NCBI GenBank assembly: GCA_016650135.1
Contig: JAENWH010000045.1
Span: forward strand, 1-9,805
Length of the DNA stretch: 9,805 nucleotides
Reading direction: 5' to 3'
Origin: Peptostreptococcaceae bacterium
GTDB lineage: Bacteria; Bacillota_A; Clostridia; Peptostreptococcales; Anaerovoracaceae
The notes beneath the pieces were generated by a model. It did no database searches. It was not told the origin of the DNA and worked only from the letters and a program-made list of their open reading frames with translations. Both the position numbers and the translations under genes were made by a program. Of this stretch, positions 1 to 6,366 are shown piece by piece (positions within the stretch are counted from its first letter, which is position 1; each line of letters starts with the position of its first letter).

Positions 1-104
1 AATTTTCATGGGATTTTGAAGATTCTCTTGCAATGATATTGAATGCATTTGATGAGAATTCACTTAAAAACGCTTTAGAAAATGCCCATAAGGCAACAAA
101 ATAG
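1..104 (+). CDS. 3' end of an unrecognised gene (partial)
   Basis: The frame starting at base 3 is open from the window edge to a TAG stop at 102-104. It gives 33 residues that begin FSWDFEDSLAMIL and end with ENAHKATK. The tail is acidic and amphipathic, with no membrane segment and no motif I recognise. An intrinsic terminator follows about 55 bp downstream, which supports this being the true end of a gene or operon. Most of the protein lies outside the window, so I assign no function. Confidence 0.6.
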   Translation, partial: FSWDFEDSLAMILNAFDENSLKNALENAHKATK

Positions 105-158
105 AATAGCCATAGTAATTTTAGTGTTTAGGGCAGACTGCACCCAAAAATAAAAGAG

Positions 159-209
159 AAACACCAGATGCCATATCGTGCCTCAAGCCCGATAGCCTCT
201 GGTGTTTTT
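159..209 (+). terminator. intrinsic terminator after the upstream gene
   Basis: The arms AAACACCAGA (159-168) and TCTGGTGTTT (198-207) are a perfect 10-bp inverted repeat, and a T run continues to 209. Inside the loop a second short helix is possible, TATCG (174-178) with CGATA (190-194), so the 29-base loop is probably itself folded. The position between a stop codon and the next promoter fits a Rho-independent terminator. The A run at the start of the left arm could give weak termination in the other direction as well. Confidence 0.8.
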
Positions 210-262
210 GATTTCCATTATTTTCAATTGATGCGTTTGTCCTTCCATAATGCTGTAAGCTA

Positions 263-290
263 TTGCTTAATGAAAAGTATGTGATATAAT
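263..290 (+). promoter_or_regulatory. sigma-A-type promoter with extended -10
   Basis: TTGCTT (263-268) is a 4/6 match to the -35 consensus. It is followed by a 16-base spacer and a perfect TATAAT (285-290), preceded by TG at 282-283 (extended -10, TGaTATAAT). Transcription would begin near 296-298. That leaves a leader of about 42 bases before the GTG start at 339 and makes the ATG at 297 an unlikely start. No clear operator palindrome overlaps this promoter. Confidence 0.75.
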
Positions 291-326
291 AACTTTATGA
301 ATGCTTCCAAAATACATTTAATTTAT

Positions 327-332
327 GGAGGG
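327..332 (+). promoter_or_regulatory. ribosome binding site deciding a GTG start
   Basis: GGAGGG lies 6 bases before the GTG at 339. The longer open frame from ATG 297 has no Shine-Dalgarno sequence, and that ATG would sit at the predicted transcript start. The GTG start is therefore preferred for the first carrier. Confidence 0.8.
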
Positions 333-338
333 AACCTT

Positions 339-1709
339 GTGTTAAAAAGAATACCAAGTAGTTATGTCCTACTTTTCTATATTATTATTGCTTTGGGTAT
401 AGCTTCATATTTTCTGCAAGCAGGAACATATGAAAGAGAAGTTGATATGAATACTGGGATTAGTTATATAGTCTCAAATAGTTACATAGAGATAGAAAAA
501 ACTCCGGTGTCGTTTTTCGAATTTTTTAAAGCTATACCCCAAGGATTAATGGAGTCAAGTGAGATTATAATGTTTGTCCTGATAATAGGAGGAAGTCTTG
601 GAGTTATTCAGGCAACGGGTACAATAGATGCTTTTTTTGGTAGCTTGGTTCGAATGTATGAAGATAAAGAAAAGATTCTTATAATAATAATAATGACAGT
701 TTTTTCACTAGCAGGAGGAATTTTAGGTACCGCAGAAGAAGCATTGCCATTTTATCCCTTGGTGATATCAGTATCAATAGCGTTAGGATACGATAAAATA
801 ACAGGTGTTGCAATTCTACTTTTAGGAACTGGTTCCGGTTTTGCAGCAGGTTTTTTGAATCCTTTTACAACTGGAATTGCACAGAATATATCAGAATTAC
901 CAATGTTTTCAGGTATGACCTTAAGAATTTTTGCACATATAATATTTTTAACAACATCAATTATTTATGTTTTAAGATATACGGATAAAATCGAAAAAGA
1001 AATTGAGAATGATATAAATGAAAATGATTTTCACATTGATTTAAAATCGCTCGCAGGTTTAAGCAACCAGCAAAAGAGAGTTGCGGCAACTGTAATATGT
1101 GTTTTTATATTTTTACTGGTAGGTATATTAAAATATAAATTTCATGTTTTAGAGATAGCAACCACTTTTTTTATTATGACAATATTTGGTGGACTTGTTG
1201 GTGGACTCAAACCTGGAAGGATATCCTCAGAATTTGTAAAAGGTGCTTCTAACCTGGTTTTCGGGGCTTTAATAATTGGAGTTGCTAATGGTGTAGGTGT
1301 TATAATGACTTATGGAAACATTATGGATCCTATTATCCATAAATTGGTTGGTTCTATTGAGGGTTTTAATCCAACAGTTAGTTTGATAGGATTGTTTATT
1401 GTGAATATAATAATCAGTTTGTTTATTTCCTCAGGAAGTGGCCAAGCGGCTGCAACCATGCCAATAATGAAAACGGTTGCAGATTTATCAGGTGTCACAA
1501 GGCAGGCTGGAGTCCTTGCTTATCAGTTTGGAGATGGACTAACAAATCTTATCAGTCCTACATCGGGATATGTTATTGCAGCCTTAGCGTTAGCAGATAT
1601 AGAGTGGAAAGATTGGGTAAAATGGTTTTCACCCTTATATATTATTTGGTTAATTGAGGGCATAATTATTTTAATAATAGCAAGTGTAATTAATTATGGT
1701 CCTTTCTAA
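339..1709 (+). CDS. YfcC/DcuC-type carrier, copy 1
   Basis: This is an integral membrane protein of 456 residues with about 11-12 hydrophobic segments, the first at residues 8-26. It belongs to the YfcC/DcuC group of carriers (ion transporter superfamily), known or presumed to move C4-dicarboxylates or amino acids. Family landmarks are GTAEEALPFYP near 130-140, the re-entrant-loop-like GSGFAAGFLNPF near 165-176, SSGSGQAAATMPIM near 364-377 and QFGDG...PTSGY near 396-411. The last two give the usual two-fold repeated hairpin pattern. A charged cytoplasmic loop lies at about 214-246. The GTG start is chosen from the ribosome binding site, and the N-terminus then resembles that of the paralogue at 3650. 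It shares a transcript with the ArsR-type gene that starts 23 bases after its stop. Substrate is unknown; basic amino acids, dicarboxylates or N-acyl amino acids are all possible. Confidence 0.9.
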   Translation: MLKRIPSSYVLLFYIIIALGIASYFLQAGTYEREVDMNTGISYIVSNSYIEIEKTPVSFFEFFKAIPQGLMESSEIIMFVLIIGGSLGVIQATGTIDAFFGSLVRMYEDKEKILIIIIMTVFSLAGGILGTAEEALPFYPLVISVSIALGYDKITGVAILLLGTGSGFAAGFLNPFTTGIAQNISELPMFSGMTLRIFAHIIFLTTSIIYVLRYTDKIEKEIENDINENDFHIDLKSLAGLSNQQKRVAATVICVFIFLLVGILKYKFHVLEIATTFFIMTIFGGLVGGLKPGRISSEFVKGASNLVFGALIIGVANGVGVIMTYGNIMDPIIHKLVGSIEGFNPTVSLIGLFIVNIIISLFISSGSGQAAATMPIMKTVADLSGVTRQAGVLAYQFGDGLTNLISPTSGYVIAALALADIEWKDWVKWFSPLYIIWLIEGIIILIIASVINYGPF

Positions 1710-1722
1710 AAGCAAGGATATT

Positions 1723-1728
1723 GGGAGG
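1723..1728 (+). promoter_or_regulatory. ribosome binding site deciding the regulator's start
   Basis: GGGAGG lies 4 bases before the ATG at 1733. The open frame extends back to a TTG at 1721, but that codon overlaps this site, so it cannot be the start. ATG 1742, 13 bases away, is a less likely alternative. Confidence 0.75.
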
Positions 1729-1732
1729 CATA

Positions 1733-2026
1733 ATGTCGGGAATGTTTCTAAATGGAATAGATATAGATGTAATAAAAGCCTTGGGGGATGAAACAAGAAT
1801 AGGAATTTTACTTATTATAGGTAAAAAGGAGTTAAATGCAACGGAAATTAGTAATAAATGTACTCTTTCACGTCCAACAATATCACATCATTTGCAAATA
1901 TTAAAACGAGCAAATATTCTCACAGCTAGAAAAGAAGGAACAGAAATTTATTATTCAATATATATGGGGACATTAAAAAAGTTGTCACGAACGTTTTTAA
2001 GTTTTACCAATTCTGGGACTTTCTAA
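1733..2026 (+). CDS. ArsR-type winged helix-turn-helix regulator
   Basis: This small DNA-binding protein (97 residues) has the ArsR/SmtB layout. An N-terminal helix carries IKALGDETRIGIL (14-26). The helix-turn-helix covers about 36-57, with recognition helix SRPTISHHLQIL, and a beta wing follows at 62-76 (LTARKEGTEIYYS). The metal-sensing ELCVC motif of classical ArsR proteins is absent: the matching stretch reads KKELNATEISNKC, with a single Cys at 43. It is therefore more likely to sense a metabolite, or to act by another route, than to sense metals. It lies directly behind the first carrier and just before the palindrome-rich gap that precedes the deacylase genes. Repression of one or both flanking units is a reasonable inference. 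The family call is firm; the ligand and targets are unknown. Confidence 0.88.
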   Translation: MSGMFLNGIDIDVIKALGDETRIGILLIIGKKELNATEISNKCTLSRPTISHHLQILKRANILTARKEGTEIYYSIYMGTLKKLSRTFLSFTNSGTF

Positions 2027-2135
2027 GTGAATTTTGCTTATAAAAATTTGTTAGTTAATGAGTTTTTTAAAAATTATGATGTTATGATTAAATAGTTCAA
2101 CATAAAAAACATATAAAGCAAATTATTAAATAAAG

Positions 2136-2152
2136 TTATGATTAAACCATAA
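2136..2152. promoter_or_regulatory. 17-bp palindrome, candidate operator
   Basis: The outer halves TTATG (2136-2140) and CATAA (2148-2152) are inverted repeats, and two of the three inner pairs also match. Similar TTATG/CATAA ends bound an imperfect 24-bp palindrome at 2082-2105 and the large palindrome at 2264-2295. In such AT-rich DNA this short element alone could arise by chance. Confidence 0.35.
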
Positions 2153-2168
2153 GCGTTAAAATATTATA

Positions 2169-2189
2169 TTTAATGTTGCAAACATTAAA
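2169..2189. promoter_or_regulatory. 21-bp perfect palindrome, candidate operator
   Basis: The arms TTTAATGTT (2169-2177) and AACATTAAA (2181-2189) are perfect inverted repeats around a GCA centre. The short centre and two-fold symmetry are those of a dimeric regulator's binding site rather than an RNA hairpin, and no T run follows. The ArsR-type protein encoded just upstream is the closest candidate to bind it. Confidence 0.5.
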
Positions 2190-2208
2190 ATAACTATGAG
2201 ATAAGATA

Positions 2209-2233
2209 AAATTACTTTAAAGACGTGTAATTT
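2209..2233. repeat. 25-bp inverted repeat
   Basis: AAATTAC (2209-2215) and GTAATTT (2227-2233) are perfect 7-bp arms separated by 11 bases. This could be an operator or a weak stem. It directly precedes the candidate TTGTAT -35 element. Confidence 0.35.
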
Positions 2234-2263
2234 CTTGTATAAGGAATACATTTTTTTTAATAA

Positions 2264-2295
2264 TTATGTTGATATGTTTAAACTAATCAACATAA
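2264..2295. promoter_or_regulatory. 32-bp palindrome, candidate operator
   Basis: The outer arms TTATGTTGAT (2264-2273) and ATCAACATAA (2286-2295) are perfect 10-bp inverted repeats. The centre GTTTAAAC (2276-2283) is itself a perfect palindrome about the same midpoint (2279.5), so 28 of 32 positions are symmetric. A further half-site TCAACATAA occurs at 2097-2105. The lack of a T tract and the shared centre favour a protein-binding site over a terminator. It lies about 155 bp upstream of the M20 start. Confidence 0.55.
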
Positions 2296-2314
2296 CCAAC
2301 TTATTTGAATTCAA

Positions 2315-2387
2315 TTAAAGGGGGTGTTGCCTTAAATATAAAAGAGAATTAATTACTTCAGCATTAAAAGGACATTAAAGGAGGTGA
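2315..2387 (+). repeat. three ATTAAAGG-type Shine-Dalgarno-like repeats
   Basis: ATTAAAGGGGGTG (2315-2326), CATTAAAAGGA (2362-2372) and CATTAAAGGAGGTGA (2373-2387) are near copies of one motif. The last contains AAGGAGGTGA (2378-2387), a 10-base perfect complement to the usual 16S rRNA 3' end. No usable start codon lies 4-12 bases after it: GTG 2384 overlaps the site itself, and the only nearby ATT frame closes within four codons. The real gene has its own GGAG at 2437-2440. These may be leftovers of a lost gene start or act as ribosome standby sites. Confidence 0.45.
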
Positions 2388-2449
2388 AATTAGAAAATAA
2401 TATAATCGAAATTTAAATAATTTTAGGCAAAAAAAAGGAGCAAATATTT

Positions 2450-3628
2450 ATGGAGATTACTAAATTTATAAATGAAGATGAAATAATTGAAATAGCCAAG
2501 GACCTTATAGCAATCGAGGGTCATAAAGACGCTAAAGATAAGGAGTCAAAAGTTGTTCAATATATTCAAAACCTATTAGAAAAAGAGAATATATCAGTAG
2601 AGATAAAAGAAATTACAGAAAAACGCGCAAACATATATGGCAAAATAGAAGGTGATAATAAGGCAACGCATTTGATGTTTAATGGACATACAGATACAGT
2701 ACCGGGATTCACTATGAATTATGAACCATTTAAACCTTTCATTAAATCTGGGAAAATTTATGGCAGAGGATCTGCTGATATGAAAGGTGGTATAGCTGCA
2801 ATGCTAGCGGCCATGTTGGCAGTTAAAAGAGAAGGCTTAAATTTAAATAGAACCGTAATGTTTGCAGGAGTGATTGATGAAGAAGAATGTTCTAAAGGAA
2901 CAGAACAAATGATTAAAGATAAAGTTAGTTCTAAATATGTGGTTATAGGCGAACCTACGAGTCTAAGAGTTTGTATAGCTCATAAAGGAATGGAATGGAT
3001 TGAGGTTAGGTTTAAAGGAAAAGCAACGCATGGCAGCAGACCACAGGAAGGTATAAATGCAATTTATATGGCCTCAGAATTTTGCAAATTTATTTATAAT
3101 GAATTAGAAACCAAAATTCAAAAAAAAGAGTTTGAACTTTTAGGCAGTGGGAGTATAAATGTAGGACGTATCATGGGCGGAGATGACCCAAATATTGTGC
3201 CAGATACCTGTATTGTCCAGATTGATAGAAGGTGGCTTCCAAATGAAACGTTAGAAGGGATACATAAAGAAATTGAAGAATATGCAAATCTAGCGGCTCA
3301 AAGATTTGGAGGAACCTATTCAATTAACGCAATGAGAGACTCCACAGCATCCATGATCAATAAACCTTTTAGTATTAGTGCTAATGATGAATTGGTTCGA
3401 AATTCTCTAGAGATAGTTGCAGAAGTCATCAAACAAGAATTGCCTCCTAGGGACTTCCCTGGTTGGAGCGATGCGGGGCTATTGTCGAATCATACGGATG
3501 CGAAATGCATCATTATTGGGCCAGGTCATATTAATCAAGCTCATGCAAATGACGAATTTTGTTTTACCGATGAAATCATTAAAGCATCAGAAATATATTA
3601 TAAGTTAATAATTAATATGTGCAAATAG
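2450..3628 (+). CDS. M20 peptidase family, ArgE/DapE-type deacylase
   Basis: A cytoplasmic di-metal amidohydrolase of 392 residues, the usual length for ArgE/DapE/aminoacylase proteins. All active-site parts are visible: GHTDTVP (H80, D82), SADMKGG (bridging D110), DEEE at 143-146 (catalytic E144, metal-binding E145), GEPT (E168) and AHANDE (H365). The lid/dimerisation domain spans about 178-295 and contains HGSRP with H194. These enzymes hydrolyse N-acyl amino acids or N-succinyl-diaminopimelate; the residues seen do not separate those substrates. The start follows GGAG (2437-2440) at 9 bases. The second carrier begins 21 bases after the stop, so the two are surely co-transcribed. The absence of other arginine or lysine biosynthesis genes and the carrier partner favour a catabolic deacylase. 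Confident in family, not in substrate. Confidence 0.92.
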   Translation: MEITKFINEDEIIEIAKDLIAIEGHKDAKDKESKVVQYIQNLLEKENISVEIKEITEKRANIYGKIEGDNKATHLMFNGHTDTVPGFTMNYEPFKPFIKSGKIYGRGSADMKGGIAAMLAAMLAVKREGLNLNRTVMFAGVIDEEECSKGTEQMIKDKVSSKYVVIGEPTSLRVCIAHKGMEWIEVRFKGKATHGSRPQEGINAIYMASEFCKFIYNELETKIQKKEFELLGSGSINVGRIMGGDDPNIVPDTCIVQIDRRWLPNETLEGIHKEIEEYANLAAQRFGGTYSINAMRDSTASMINKPFSISANDELVRNSLEIVAEVIKQELPPRDFPGWSDAGLLSNHTDAKCIIIGPGHINQAHANDEFCFTDEIIKASEIYYKLIINMCK

Positions 3629-3649
3629 AGAATGATATAGGAGAAAACT

Positions 3650-5062
3650 ATGGAAAACCAAATTGAAAAGAAAAAGAAAAGGTTTCAAGTCCCTCATACG
3701 TATGTGTTGCTATTTTTAGTGATTGTTTTAGTGTCGGTGCTTACATATTTTGTACCAGCCGGAGAATTTGATCGTGCAGAAGATCCAGCCACTGGAAGAA
3801 TTTTTGTAGTCGCAGATAGCTTTCATGAAGTAGCCCGTAATCCTACAGGAGTTTTTGATATATTTACAGCAATACCAAAAGGAATGGAAACCGCCGGTTA
3901 TATTATATTCTTTGTGCTACTCATAGGGGGGTCATTTGGAATACTTCAAGGAACGGGAGCAATTGATGCAGGCATTGGACATGTAGTAAAGCGAATGCAA
4001 GGCAAGGAAAAATTTATAATCCCAGTATTAATGCTTGTATTTTCTTTGGCAGGTGCAGTTCTTGGATCAGCTGAAGAACTTCTGCCATTTTATCCGATTG
4101 TTATTGCTTTAGCACTCGCATTAGGCTTTGATACAATCACGGGAACTGCGATTGTTCTGTTGGGAGCAGGAGCGGGATTCGCTGGTGCCTTCCTGAATCC
4201 GTTTACAGTAGGTATAGCTCAAGGAATAGCCGGTTTGCCTTTATTTTCTGGCATTGCCTATCGCCTTGTTTGCTATGCAATAATTGTATCAGTGGGGATA
4301 ATATATGTTTATAGGTATGCAAGCAAAGTACACAAAAATCCCGAATTAAGTATAACTTATGAGCAAGATAAACTTAAACACGATGAGTTTTCACTTGGAG
4401 AGACTTCTGAGTTTACTATCAAACACAAATTAGTATTTTTAGTATTCATTATTGGATTAATAATTTTAACGTTTGGAGTAGTAAAATTAGGATTTTATAT
4501 CACTGAATTAGCAGCAATGTTTTTGATTATGGGAATATTAGCAGGCTTGGTAGGAGGGTTAAAACCAAACATAATCGCTGAAGAATTTGTTAAAGGCGCA
4601 CAATCACTGGTATATGGTGCACTTGTTATCGGATTAGCTACATCCATTATGGTAGTAATGAAAGATGGAAAAATAATGGATACAATTATTTTTAGCGCTG
4701 CTAATTTGGTTCAGGGGCTTCCTCCTACATTGGGTGGTGTAGGAATGTTTATTGCTCAATCTTTCATTAACTTTATAATTCCTTCGGGAAGTGGTCAGGC
4801 GGCAGCTTCAATGCCAATTATGGCACCGATGGCTGATTTGGTTGGTATTTCACGACAATCAGCAGTATTAGCTTTCCAATTTGGTGATGGATTTTCTAAT
4901 GTAATAAATCCCACATCTGGATACTTTATGGCTGCAATAGCGATAGGTGGAATTGCGTGGGAAAAATGGGTCAAGTTTATGTGGCCACTATTTTTAATTT
5001 GGTCAGCAATAGGAGCAATTCTTGTGACAATATCTGTAGTTATTGGGTATGGACCTTTCTAA
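3650..5062 (+). CDS. YfcC/DcuC-type carrier, copy 2
   Basis: Integral membrane carrier of 470 residues, clearly paralogous to the protein at 339-1709. Both end in YGPF, and the C-terminal 170 residues align without gaps by eye. It has a basic cytoplasmic N-terminus (KKKKR at 7-11), a first membrane segment at 17-36 and about 11-12 segments in all. Shared landmarks are GSAEELLPFYP (139-149), GAGFAGAFLNPF (174-185), PSGSGQAAASMPIM (378-391) and QFGDG...NPTSGY (410-425). A hydrophilic loop at 225-258 splits the two halves. The ribosome binding site AGGAG (3639-3643) lies 6 bases before ATG. Placed between two M20 hydrolases, it probably supplies their substrate or exports a product. An arginine/ornithine-type exchanger is an alternative from the same wider family. 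Confidence 0.92.
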   Translation: MENQIEKKKKRFQVPHTYVLLFLVIVLVSVLTYFVPAGEFDRAEDPATGRIFVVADSFHEVARNPTGVFDIFTAIPKGMETAGYIIFFVLLIGGSFGILQGTGAIDAGIGHVVKRMQGKEKFIIPVLMLVFSLAGAVLGSAEELLPFYPIVIALALALGFDTITGTAIVLLGAGAGFAGAFLNPFTVGIAQGIAGLPLFSGIAYRLVCYAIIVSVGIIYVYRYASKVHKNPELSITYEQDKLKHDEFSLGETSEFTIKHKLVFLVFIIGLIILTFGVVKLGFYITELAAMFLIMGILAGLVGGLKPNIIAEEFVKGAQSLVYGALVIGLATSIMVVMKDGKIMDTIIFSAANLVQGLPPTLGGVGMFIAQSFINFIIPSGSGQAAASMPIMAPMADLVGISRQSAVLAFQFGDGFSNVINPTSGYFMAAIAIGGIAWEKWVKFMWPLFLIWSAIGAILVTISVVIGYGPF

Positions 5063-5093
5063 AAAAAAATAAATATATTATTAGTTAATATTG

Positions 5094-5135
5094 AAGGCGG
5101 TATGTGTCAAAATTATTTTGTTACTGCCGCCTTTT
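5094..5135 (+). terminator. terminator- or attenuator-like hairpin inside the operon
   Basis: AAGGCGG (5094-5100) pairs perfectly with CCGCCTT (5127-5133), and TTTT (5132-5135) ends the element. Inner pairing continues through CAAAA (5108-5112) with TTTTG (5116-5120) around a TTA loop. A GC-rich base plus a short T run is the intrinsic-terminator pattern, but the T run is short, so partial readthrough into the amidohydrolase is plausible. The open frame of the next gene extends back into this hairpin (ATG 5102), which argues against that start. Confidence 0.65.
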
Positions 5136-5137
5136 AC

Positions 5138-5144
5138 AGAGGTG
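5138..5144 (+). promoter_or_regulatory. ribosome binding site deciding the amidohydrolase start
   Basis: AGAGGTG lies 5 bases before ATG 5150. The earlier in-frame ATG at 5102 lies inside the hairpin, with only a GGCGG stem strand just before it. The later ATG at 5186 has a weaker GAAGG, 10 bases away. Confidence 0.65.
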
Positions 5145-5146
5145 CG

Positions 5147-5218
5147 ATAATGAAAGAAAGAATAAAAGCGGAAGGTACCGCTATAATGAAAGAAAAAATA
5201 AAAGCGGAAGTTGCCCAG
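5147..5218 (+). repeat. 36-bp imperfect tandem duplication at the amidohydrolase start
   Basis: Units 5147-5182 and 5183-5218 match at 30 of 36 bases and both begin ATAATGAAAGAAA. In protein they give MKERIKAEGTAI followed by MKEKIKAEVAQI. Because 36 is a multiple of three, the frame is kept, and each unit carries its own ATG. The last bases of each unit have diverged most. Confidence 0.85.
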
Positions 5219-6343
5219 ATAATGGATGAATTAAAAAATATCAGAGACTATCTTTATGAAAATCCTGAAGTGGGATATTTGGAAAAAAAAGCCTCCGCTA
5301 TTCTGGAAGAAAATTTAAAAAATCATGGGTTTACAGTAGAGACTGGCATTTATGAAATAAACACAGCTTTTCGCGGCACTTACGATTCCGGTAAAAAAGG
5401 ACCCAAAATAGCATTCGTTTGTGAATATGATGCTCTTCCAAGAATTGGACACGGCTGTGGTCATAATTTAATTGCAACAATGAGTCTTGGAGCGGGAATT
5501 GCTTTAAAGTCTGTTATTAATGAAATTGGTGGAAGTATTGTTGTTTTAGGAACCCCTGCAGAAGAAACAAGCGGAGCTAAAGTTAAAATGGTAAGAGGTG
5601 GGGAATTTGAAGGGATAACGGCAGTGATGATGGTTCATCCAAGTCCCTTAACAGAAGAAAGCGGAAAATCATTAGCATTAAGCGCTTTAAAATTTGAATA
5701 TATAGGGAAAACGGCCCATGCAGCGCAAGCACCTGAAAAGGGAATTAATGCATTGGATTCTGTTATACTCCTTTTTAATGGAATAAATGCAATACGTCAA
5801 CATATCACTAGTGATGTAAGAATACATGGGATTATTTCAGAAGGAGGACTGGCAGCAAATATTGTTCCTGAACGAGCTGTTGCAGAATTTTACATAAGAT
5901 CAGAAACAGCAGAAAAAAATGAGGAAGTAATTAAGAAAGTTGTCGCTATAGCTCAGGGTGCAGCAATAATGACAGGCGCTACGGTAAAGATTTCAAATTA
6001 TGAAACTACTTATGACAATCTAAGAACCAACAAAATTCTTTCAGACTTGTTTAATAATAATTTAATGGAACTTGGGGAAAAAGAAATCAGACCGCCGGGG
6101 GACTCCCTGGGATCACTGGATATGGGGAACGTCAGTCACGTCGTTCCTGCCATACACCCCTGGTTGGGATTTGGAAATAAAGACCTTGTACCGCACACAA
6201 GAGAATTTGCAGCAGAAACAATTTCAGAAAGCGGAAAGCAGGTACTATACAGAGGAGCTTGTGCTCTGGCCATGACTGCCTATGATATTATTACGTCCAA
6301 CGATGTCCAGGAAAGAATGAAGAATGAGTTCGATAAAAAGTAA
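5150..6343 (+). CDS. M20D family amidohydrolase (AbgB / PM20D2-like)
   Basis: Cytoplasmic di-metal amidohydrolase, 397 residues from ATG 5150. The N-terminal IRDYLYENPEVGYLE (32-46) is typical of M20D. The metal-site motif CEYDALPRIGHGCGHN spans 91-106, with C103 and H105 as expected ligands. GTPAEET (134-140) holds the catalytic and metal glutamates E138/E139, MMVHPS holds H163, KTAHAAQAPEKG holds H190 in the lid domain, and AIHPWLGF holds H336. The EYDALP...CGHN form resembles AbgB and PM20D2 proteins more than the classical HipO form. Known relatives cleave p-aminobenzoyl-glutamate, N-acyl amino acids or unusual dipeptides. It follows the second carrier across a hairpin and precedes the D-aminoacylase gene by 23 bases. 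Substrate remains open. The doubled N-terminal segment lies before the catalytic core, so the enzyme is probably intact. Confidence 0.88.
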   Translation: MKERIKAEGTAIMKEKIKAEVAQIMDELKNIRDYLYENPEVGYLEKKASAILEENLKNHGFTVETGIYEINTAFRGTYDSGKKGPKIAFVCEYDALPRIGHGCGHNLIATMSLGAGIALKSVINEIGGSIVVLGTPAEETSGAKVKMVRGGEFEGITAVMMVHPSPLTEESGKSLALSALKFEYIGKTAHAAQAPEKGINALDSVILLFNGINAIRQHITSDVRIHGIISEGGLAANIVPERAVAEFYIRSETAEKNEEVIKKVVAIAQGAAIMTGATVKISNYETTYDNLRTNKILSDLFNNNLMELGEKEIRPPGDSLGSLDMGNVSHVVPAIHPWLGFGNKDLVPHTREFAAETISESGKQVLYRGACALAMTAYDIITSNDVQERMKNEFDKK

Positions 6344-6353
6344 AAAAAATTTT

Positions 6354-6358
6354 GGAGG
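6354..6358 (+). promoter_or_regulatory. ribosome binding site deciding the D-aminoacylase start
   Basis: GGAGG lies 8 bases before ATG 6367. The frame is open back to a TTG at 6352 that overlaps this site, so ATG 6367 is the start; it gives MFDLVINNG, the usual beginning for this family. Confidence 0.85.
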
Positions 6359-6366
6359 AATTAGTT

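Larger units (their letters stand above)
2027..2449 (+). promoter_or_regulatory. 423-bp control region upstream of the deacylase operon
   Basis: This is a gene-free, very AT-rich stretch between the regulator and the first M20 gene. It holds several palindromes (listed separately), a direct repeat GTTATGATTAAA at 2081-2092 and 2135-2146, and three ATTAAAGG-type motifs, one forming a strong Shine-Dalgarno sequence with no gene behind it. The best -10 hexamer is TATAAT at 2401-2406, but no convincing -35 stands before it. A weaker pair, TTGTAT (2235-2240) and TAATAA (2258-2263) with a 17-base spacer, abuts the largest palindrome. I see no clear terminator after the regulator, so readthrough from the first unit is possible. 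Confidence 0.6.

Noticed and set aside
297..338. Upstream ATG start for the first carrier
   Set aside because: It sits at the predicted transcription start and lacks a Shine-Dalgarno sequence, whereas GTG 339 has GGAGGG 6 bases before it and gives an N-terminus like the paralogue's.
2027..2080. Terminator after the regulator
   Set aside because: A and T runs can pair weakly around 2041-2075, but there is no GC-containing stem.
2081..2300. CRISPR array
   Set aside because: The repeated motifs are short (5-12 bases) and unevenly spaced, with no spacer pattern and no cas genes nearby.
2401..2406. TATAAT as a definite promoter of the first M20 gene
   Set aside because: The hexamer is perfect, but no acceptable -35 or extended -10 accompanies it; in such AT-rich DNA one hexamer is weak evidence, so it is only mentioned as a candidate.
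2027..2449. Riboswitch or T-box leader
   Set aside because: I found no T-box sequence, no conserved riboswitch core and no terminator with an antiterminator partner; the palindromes look like DNA-level sites.
5102..5149. Upstream ATG start for the amidohydrolase
   Set aside because: It lies within a stable hairpin, and the encoded 16 residues are not typical of the family.
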